Of a stretch of 45,423 bases of DNA, positions 41,252 through 45,423 are shown in pieces. The DNA comes from Thermincola carboxydiphila. GTDB taxonomy: Bacteria; Bacillota; Thermincolia; Thermincolales; UBA2595. The stretch spans positions 1 through 45,423 of the forward strand of contig JAENZJ010000024.1 in the NCBI GenBank assembly GCA_016841325.1. Direction: 5' to 3'. How positions within the stretch are numbered: the first letter of the stretch is position 1; the number at the start of each line of letters is the position of its first letter. Below the pieces are notes generated by a model, which was not told the DNA's origin, searched no databases, and saw only the letters and a program-made list of their open reading frames with translations. The position numbers and the translations under genes are program-made.

Positions 41252-42979
41252 ATGAAAGTCATTGTTATCGGAGGTGGGCTGGCAGGGCTCTTGAGTGTAA
41301 TCAAGGCTGCAGAAGCAGGTGCTGAAGTGGAAGCTTTTTCCCTGGTGCCTTTTAAACGTTCACACTCCCTCTGTGCTCAGGGAGGCATCAATGCAGCGCT
41401 GAATACCAAGGGTGAAAATGACAGTATTCAGCAGCACTTTGAAGATACCATTGTGGGAGGAGATTTCCTCGCTAACCAGACCCCTGTTAAAGGATTAGTG
41501 GAAGCAGCTCCCGGACTTATTTATGCCTTTGACCGTATGGGAGTTATGTTTAACAGGACTCCGGAAGGATTTATTGACCTCAGACTATTTGGTGGCGTAA
41601 AAAACCGGAGAACAGCTTTTGCCGGAGCGACTACCGGGCAACAACTGCTGTATGCTCTTGATGAACAGGTGAGGAAGTGGATCGCAGCAGGTAAAGTTAA
41701 GGAATACATTGGCTGGGAGTTCCTTTCTGCAGTAATTGATGATGAGGGAATATGCCGCGGGATAACTGCACAGGACCTTAATTCAATGGAAATACATGCT
41801 TTTCGGGCCGATGCCGTAATCCTGGCTACAGGCGGAGAAGGCATGATATATGGTAAAAGCACTAACTCCGTCATTTGCACCGGGAGTGCTGCCGGAGCGG
41901 TTTACCAGCAGGGAGTTCCGTTTGCCAATGGTGAATTTGTACAGTTTCACCCAACGGCAATGCCGGGTGATGATAAGCTAAGGCTGATGTCTGAAGCATC
42001 ACGGGGTGAAGGGGGGCGCATCTGGACTTATAAGGACGGTAAACCGTGGTACTTCCTGGAGGAGTGGTATCCGGCTTATGGCAACCTGGTACCACGGGAT
42101 ATAGCCTCCAGGGCTATCTATAAGGTTTGTGTTGAAATGGGGTTAGGAATCGACGGTAAAAACCAGGTTTATCTGGACCTGACTCATAAGGACCCTGAAT
42201 TCCTGGAGGTACGTCTTGGCGGAATTATGGAGATATATCGCAATTTCTATGGTGAGGACCCCGTTAAGGTTCCCATGAAAATATTCCCGGCCCCTCATTA
42301 TTTCATGGGCGGGATGTATGTTGACTGGAACCATATGACTAATATCCCGGGCCTGTTTGCAGCAGGGGAATGTGACTATATGTATCACGGAGCTAACCGC
42401 CTGGGAGCCAACTCCCTGCTTTCAGCTGCTTATAGCGGCTACATATGCGGACCCAATGCCATCAAATATATAAAGGGTATGCAGAAATCGGCCGCAGATA
42501 CCCCCCAATCAATCTTTGACAGGGAATTGGCCCGTCAAACGGAAATTACCCAGTCAATCTATAATATGGATGGCACAGAAAACCCCTATATCATCCATGA
42601 AGAAATGGGTGAAACCATGATCACCGATGTAGGTGTGGTCAGGTATGAAAAGAACCTCTTAAGGGCTGATGAAAAGCTGCAGGAACTGACGGAGCGGTAT
42701 AAAAATATCGGTATTAACGATACAGGCCGCTGGGCCAATGATGTCATGCCCTTTGTCCGGCAGTTATGGAATATGCTTCAATTAGCGAGGGTGATCACTC
42801 TTGGAGCCTATAACCGGAAGGAGAGCAGGGGATCACATTACATGCCTGATTACCCTGAGCGCAATGATGACCAGTGGCTTAAAACAACCAAGGCATACTG
42901 GACTGAATCCGGCCCCAGGTTCGAATATGAAGATGTCGATGTTTCGCTCCTTAAACCCAGGGCCAGAAAATATGATTGA
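41252..42979 (+). CDS. sdhA: Succinate dehydrogenase/fumarate reductase flavoprotein subunit
   Basis: A 575-residue FAD subunit. It has the N-terminal dinucleotide fold VIGGGLAGLLS, the covalent-FAD histidine in RSHSLCAQGGINAA (His38), FVQFHPTAMPG near 228, SEASRGEGG near 247, the active-site arginine in RDIASRAI near 280 and HYFMGGMYVD near residue 350. It is co-transcribed with sdhC and ends with TGA. Sequence alone does not tell succinate oxidation from fumarate reduction. Confidence 0.94.
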   Translation: MKVIVIGGGLAGLLSVIKAAEAGAEVEAFSLVPFKRSHSLCAQGGINAALNTKGENDSIQQHFEDTIVGGDFLANQTPVKGLVEAAPGLIYAFDRMGVMFNRTPEGFIDLRLFGGVKNRRTAFAGATTGQQLLYALDEQVRKWIAAGKVKEYIGWEFLSAVIDDEGICRGITAQDLNSMEIHAFRADAVILATGGEGMIYGKSTNSVICTGSAAGAVYQQGVPFANGEFVQFHPTAMPGDDKLRLMSEASRGEGGRIWTYKDGKPWYFLEEWYPAYGNLVPRDIASRAIYKVCVEMGLGIDGKNQVYLDLTHKDPEFLEVRLGGIMEIYRNFYGEDPVKVPMKIFPAPHYFMGGMYVDWNHMTNIPGLFAAGECDYMYHGANRLGANSLLSAAYSGYICGPNAIKYIKGMQKSAADTPQSIFDRELARQTEITQSIYNMDGTENPYIIHEEMGETMITDVGVVRYEKNLLRADEKLQELTERYKNIGINDTGRWANDVMPFVRQLWNMLQLARVITLGAYNRKESRGSHYMPDYPERNDDQWLKTTKAYWTESGPRFEYEDVDVSLLKPRARKYD

Positions 42980-42992
42980 TGGGGGAATTAAT

Positions 42993-43739
42993 ATGCCTGA
43001 TTCTATACATCTCAAAATAAAAAGACAAAATGGCAGCAGGGATTTACCCAGGTGGGAAGAATTTAAAGTTCCATATAAACCAAATATGAATGTATTATCG
43101 GTATTAATGGAAATCCGGAAAAACCCGGTTAATGTAAACGGCGAAAAAACTACACCTGTAGTCTGGGACTGTTCCTGCCTGGAAGAGGTATGTGGAGCCT
43201 GTACAATGGTTATTAACGGCAATGTCAGGCAGGCCTGTAGTGCATTAATTGATAAACTGCCACAACCGATTACGCTGCAACCGCTGAGCAAGTTCCCGGT
43301 AGTGCGGGACCTCAAGGTTGACCGTGCAGTTCTCTTTGAGCACCTGAAAAAGGTTAAGGCCTGGGTCAATATTGACGGTACTTTTGACCTGGGACCCGGT
43401 CCCCGGGTACCGGAACGGGAAAGGCGATGGATGTATGAAATTTCGCGCTGTATGACCTGTGGCTGCTGTTATGAAGCATGTCCAAATTTTAATTCCCGGT
43501 CAAAGTTTATTGGGCCGGCGCCTCTTGCCCAGGTACTACGCTTCAACAAGCACCCTATCGGAGCCATGACCCAGGAAGAGCGCATGGAAACAATAATGGG
43601 AGAAGGGGGTATCACGGACTGCGGTAATGCCCAAAACTGCATTGAGGCATGTCCCAAAAAGATACCCCTGACGACAGCCATAGCCCAGTTAAACAGAGAC
43701 ACGACAATACACGGTATCAGGAGTTGGTTCAGAAAATAA
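42993..43739 (+). CDS. sdhB: Succinate dehydrogenase/fumarate reductase iron-sulfur subunit
   Basis: A 248-residue three-cluster subunit. The plant-type [2Fe-2S] motif CSCLEEVCGACTMVING lies near residue 57. The C-terminal ferredoxin part has CMTCGCCYEACPNF near residue 154 and CIEACPKKIP near residue 217. ATG 42993 follows GGGGGAATT, 13 bases after sdhA; an in-frame ATG further upstream within sdhA is rejected because it would add a non-conserved 60-residue overlap. Confidence 0.93.
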   Translation: MPDSIHLKIKRQNGSRDLPRWEEFKVPYKPNMNVLSVLMEIRKNPVNVNGEKTTPVVWDCSCLEEVCGACTMVINGNVRQACSALIDKLPQPITLQPLSKFPVVRDLKVDRAVLFEHLKKVKAWVNIDGTFDLGPGPRVPERERRWMYEISRCMTCGCCYEACPNFNSRSKFIGPAPLAQVLRFNKHPIGAMTQEERMETIMGEGGITDCGNAQNCIEACPKKIPLTTAIAQLNRDTTIHGIRSWFRK

Positions 43740-43755
43740 AGGGGGGCGGTAAAGA

Positions 43756-44988
43756 GTGAGTGACCTTAAGGAAAGGGCACTAAAGCTGCATAAAGACCTG
43801 GTTGGAAAGATTGAAGTAATTAGTAAAGTTGAAGTTGACAGCATGGATGCATTGAGCCTGGCATATACGCCGGGGGTTGCGGAACCGTGTAAAGTTATTC
43901 ATCAGAATCCTGATGCGGTATATGATTATACGGCCCGAGGGAACATGGTAGCTGTAATCTCTGACGGGACTGCTGTTCTTGGCCTTGGAGACATTGGGCC
44001 TCTTGCGGCGATGCCGGTCATGGAAGGGAAATGTGTTCTTTTTAAAAAATTTGCCGGAGTAGATGCCTTCCCATTATGTATTGGCACAAAAGATGTGGAT
44101 GAAGTCGTTAGGGTAGTCAAGGCACTGGAACCAAGCTTTGGCGGGGTGAACCTGGAAGACATATCTGCACCCCGGTGTTTTGAGATTGAGGCCCGCTTAA
44201 AGAAGGAAACCGGTATTCCGATATTCCATGATGACCAGCACGGGACAGCGGTGGTGGTTCTGGCAGCTCTGATTAATGCCCTCAAGGTAGTTAACAAGGG
44301 ACTGGATGAAATTAAGCTTGTCTTAAACGGAGCAGGTTCAGCAGGTATTGCTATTACAAAATTGCTGCTGGAGGCAGGTTTGAAGAACACGGTTTTGGTT
44401 GATCGCTTTGGGGTGGTCTGTGAGGGTGAGGACTGGATGAACCCGGCTCAGGCTGCCATGGCTGAGGTAACTAACAGGGAAAAAATCAGGGGGACCCTTA
44501 CTGATGCCATTAAAGGGGCTGATGTGTTTATCGGTGTCTCTGCTCCCGGAGTTTTAACACGGGAAATGGTTGCAACTATGAACCATGACCCGGTTGTCTT
44601 TGCAATGGCTAACCCTGTTCCGGAAATTAACCCTGAAGATGCTTTGGCAGCAGGTGCGGCTGTGGTAGGCACCGGTCGATCCGACTATGCCAACCAGGTC
44701 AATAATGTACTGGCTTTTCCGGGGATATTCAGGGGTGCTCTTGATGTACGCGCATCTGATATAAATGAAGAAATGAAGGTGGCTGCAGCATACGCTATAG
44801 CAGGATTGATTGATGATGATGAGAGGCGGAGTGACTACATTTTACCCAAGGCTTTTGACCCCAGGGTAGCTCCTGAGGTGGCTGCAGCGGTGGCCAGGGC
44901 AGCAGTGGAGTCAGGTGTTGCTCGGGTACAGACACCGGTCGATTATGAAAAGGTAAAGGAAGTAACGAGAAAACTTGTTGCCAAATAA
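43756..44988 (+). CDS. NAD(P)-dependent malic enzyme (malate dehydrogenase, decarboxylating)
   Basis: A 410-residue short-form bacterial malic enzyme, converting malate to pyruvate and CO2 with reduction of NAD(P). It has SLAYTPGVAEPC near residue 34, a catalytic Lys within KCVLFKKFAGVDAFPL, metal-binding EDISAP and DDQHGTA near residue 157, and the dinucleotide fold VLNGAGSAGIAI near residue 191. It starts with GTG 43756 after AGGGGGG, 16 bases after sdhB. Last gene of the fumarase-SDH operon, linking malate to pyruvate. Confidence 0.92.
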   Translation: MSDLKERALKLHKDLVGKIEVISKVEVDSMDALSLAYTPGVAEPCKVIHQNPDAVYDYTARGNMVAVISDGTAVLGLGDIGPLAAMPVMEGKCVLFKKFAGVDAFPLCIGTKDVDEVVRVVKALEPSFGGVNLEDISAPRCFEIEARLKKETGIPIFHDDQHGTAVVVLAALINALKVVNKGLDEIKLVLNGAGSAGIAITKLLLEAGLKNTVLVDRFGVVCEGEDWMNPAQAAMAEVTNREKIRGTLTDAIKGADVFIGVSAPGVLTREMVATMNHDPVVFAMANPVPEINPEDALAAGAAVVGTGRSDYANQVNNVLAFPGIFRGALDVRASDINEEMKVAAAYAIAGLIDDDERRSDYILPKAFDPRVAPEVAAAVARAAVESGVARVQTPVDYEKVKEVTRKLVAK

Positions 44989-45037
44989 ACCTCAACATAT
45001 ATAAGACGCTCCGCTTTTTTGGGTCATCTGGGGAGAA

Positions 45038-45075
45038 TAACGGGCTCGTTGCGTTAATTCGCAGGGAGCCCGTTA
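45038..45075 (+). terminator. Large hairpin after malic enzyme
   Basis: TAACGGGCTC (45038-45047) pairs perfectly with GAGCCCGTTA (45066-45075), with an inner GCG/CGC pair in the loop. No T run follows, so it is a terminator-like or transcript-stabilising hairpin about 50 bases after the operon's last stop codon. Confidence 0.6.
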
Positions 45076-45215
45076 GGTATGCCGGTATTACTGCGAAGAC
45101 TGGATTGTAAAATGCCTTTACCCCATTATACAGATACCTGACTTAGGGTTTTTAAGGAGTCGAACAGACTGGGAAACAATATCACAGAATGAATGTATAT
45201 TTTTGAGAAAAGTTG

Positions 45216-45245
45216 TTGACAAGAGGCTTACTGTTATGCTATATT
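45216..45245 (+). promoter_or_regulatory. Sigma-A promoter at right edge
   Basis: TTGACA (45216-45221), an 18-base spacer and TATATT (45240-45245). It fires rightward out of the window. Confidence 0.75.
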
Positions 45246-45249
45246 AGTC

Positions 45250-45423
45250 AATGTCGATGCCACACGAAAGGCCACAAGCGGGGCACAGACTGATCCCGGT
45301 TTTCATGATCAACCCGGTTACAAAACAGCATAATTATCTATCCAGAAAACACCGGTTGACCTGACAGAGCCATACGTGGTAAGATGAAAATCCGCGCTTG
45401 AGAGAGCAGCGGAGAGCAGAAGT
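45250..45423 (+). other. GC-rich, probably structured untranslated leader (open at window end)
   Basis: About 175 bases after the promoter contain no start codon with a ribosome site. Several short complementary blocks occur (GATCCCGG and the later GATCAACCCGG; CACCGGTTGACC). The last bases (GAGAGAGCAGCGGAGAGCAG) resemble the opening of a structured leader such as a T-box. The window ends before it can be classified. Confidence 0.35.

Noticed and set aside
42801-42992. Longer N-terminus for the SDH iron-sulfur subunit
   Set aside because: The extension overlaps sdhA in another frame, is not family-like, and the ATG at 42993 has a good ribosome site.

Overview
The window looks like a chromosomal segment from an anaerobic, spore-forming Firmicute of the Peptococcaceae type (Pelotomaculum/Desulfotomaculum-like). 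This is inferred from gene content: spore coat F-type proteins, BofA, a long Bacillus-type SRP RNA, a T-box leader, the dnaX-ybaB-recR order, ferredoxin-dependent 2-oxoacid oxidoreductase, and a complete methylmalonyl-CoA pathway laid out like the propionate-oxidation (mmc) cluster of syntrophic propionate oxidisers. TGA is a normal stop codon in several intact genes (for example meaB, the sigma-54 regulator and sdhA).

Left part (1-3600): three tRNA genes, tadA, then a 2.7-kb block bounded by tRNA-Ser(CGA) and a 63-bp copy of its 3' half. The block holds a decayed IS256-type element, two coat-F-type spore genes and a secreted protein; no integrase is visible.

Region 3600-8100 (minus strand): a large MalT-like LuxR regulator, then a compact set of four genes: a 72-aa protein, two tandem two-helix membrane ORFs each interrupted by one in-frame TGA, and an alpha/beta hydrolase. 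Each TGA is followed by a hairpin at the position of a bacterial SECIS element, and the two translations match each other on both sides of the TGA. I read them as a pair of small membrane selenoproteins of a kind I do not recognise; this is the most novel item in the window.

Region 8100-14000: a UBA-like/DUF4342 protein, a two-component system, an ABC transporter remnant with a broken permease, and a soluble PAS-PAS chemoreceptor. Region 14100-21000: tRNA-Ser(GGA), SRP RNA, dnaX-ybaB-recR, a tandem T-box leader driving aroF-pheA, then yaaL and bofA.

Region 21000-45000 is central carbon metabolism: korABCD (2-oxoacid:ferredoxin oxidoreductase), sucCD, methylmalonyl-CoA mutase (two subunits), epimerase, carboxyltransferase, biotin carboxylase, biotin carrier protein, an acyl-CoA synthetase, the mutase chaperone MeaB, a sigma-54 activator with an added Rossmann domain, two-subunit fumarase, a three-subunit succinate dehydrogenase/fumarate reductase, and malic enzyme. 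Together these interconvert propionyl-CoA, succinate, fumarate, malate and pyruvate. Good -24/-12 (sigma-54) promoters precede both sucC and the fumarase gene, and both are accompanied by the same 16-bp dyad, so the regulator encoded between them probably controls both operons.
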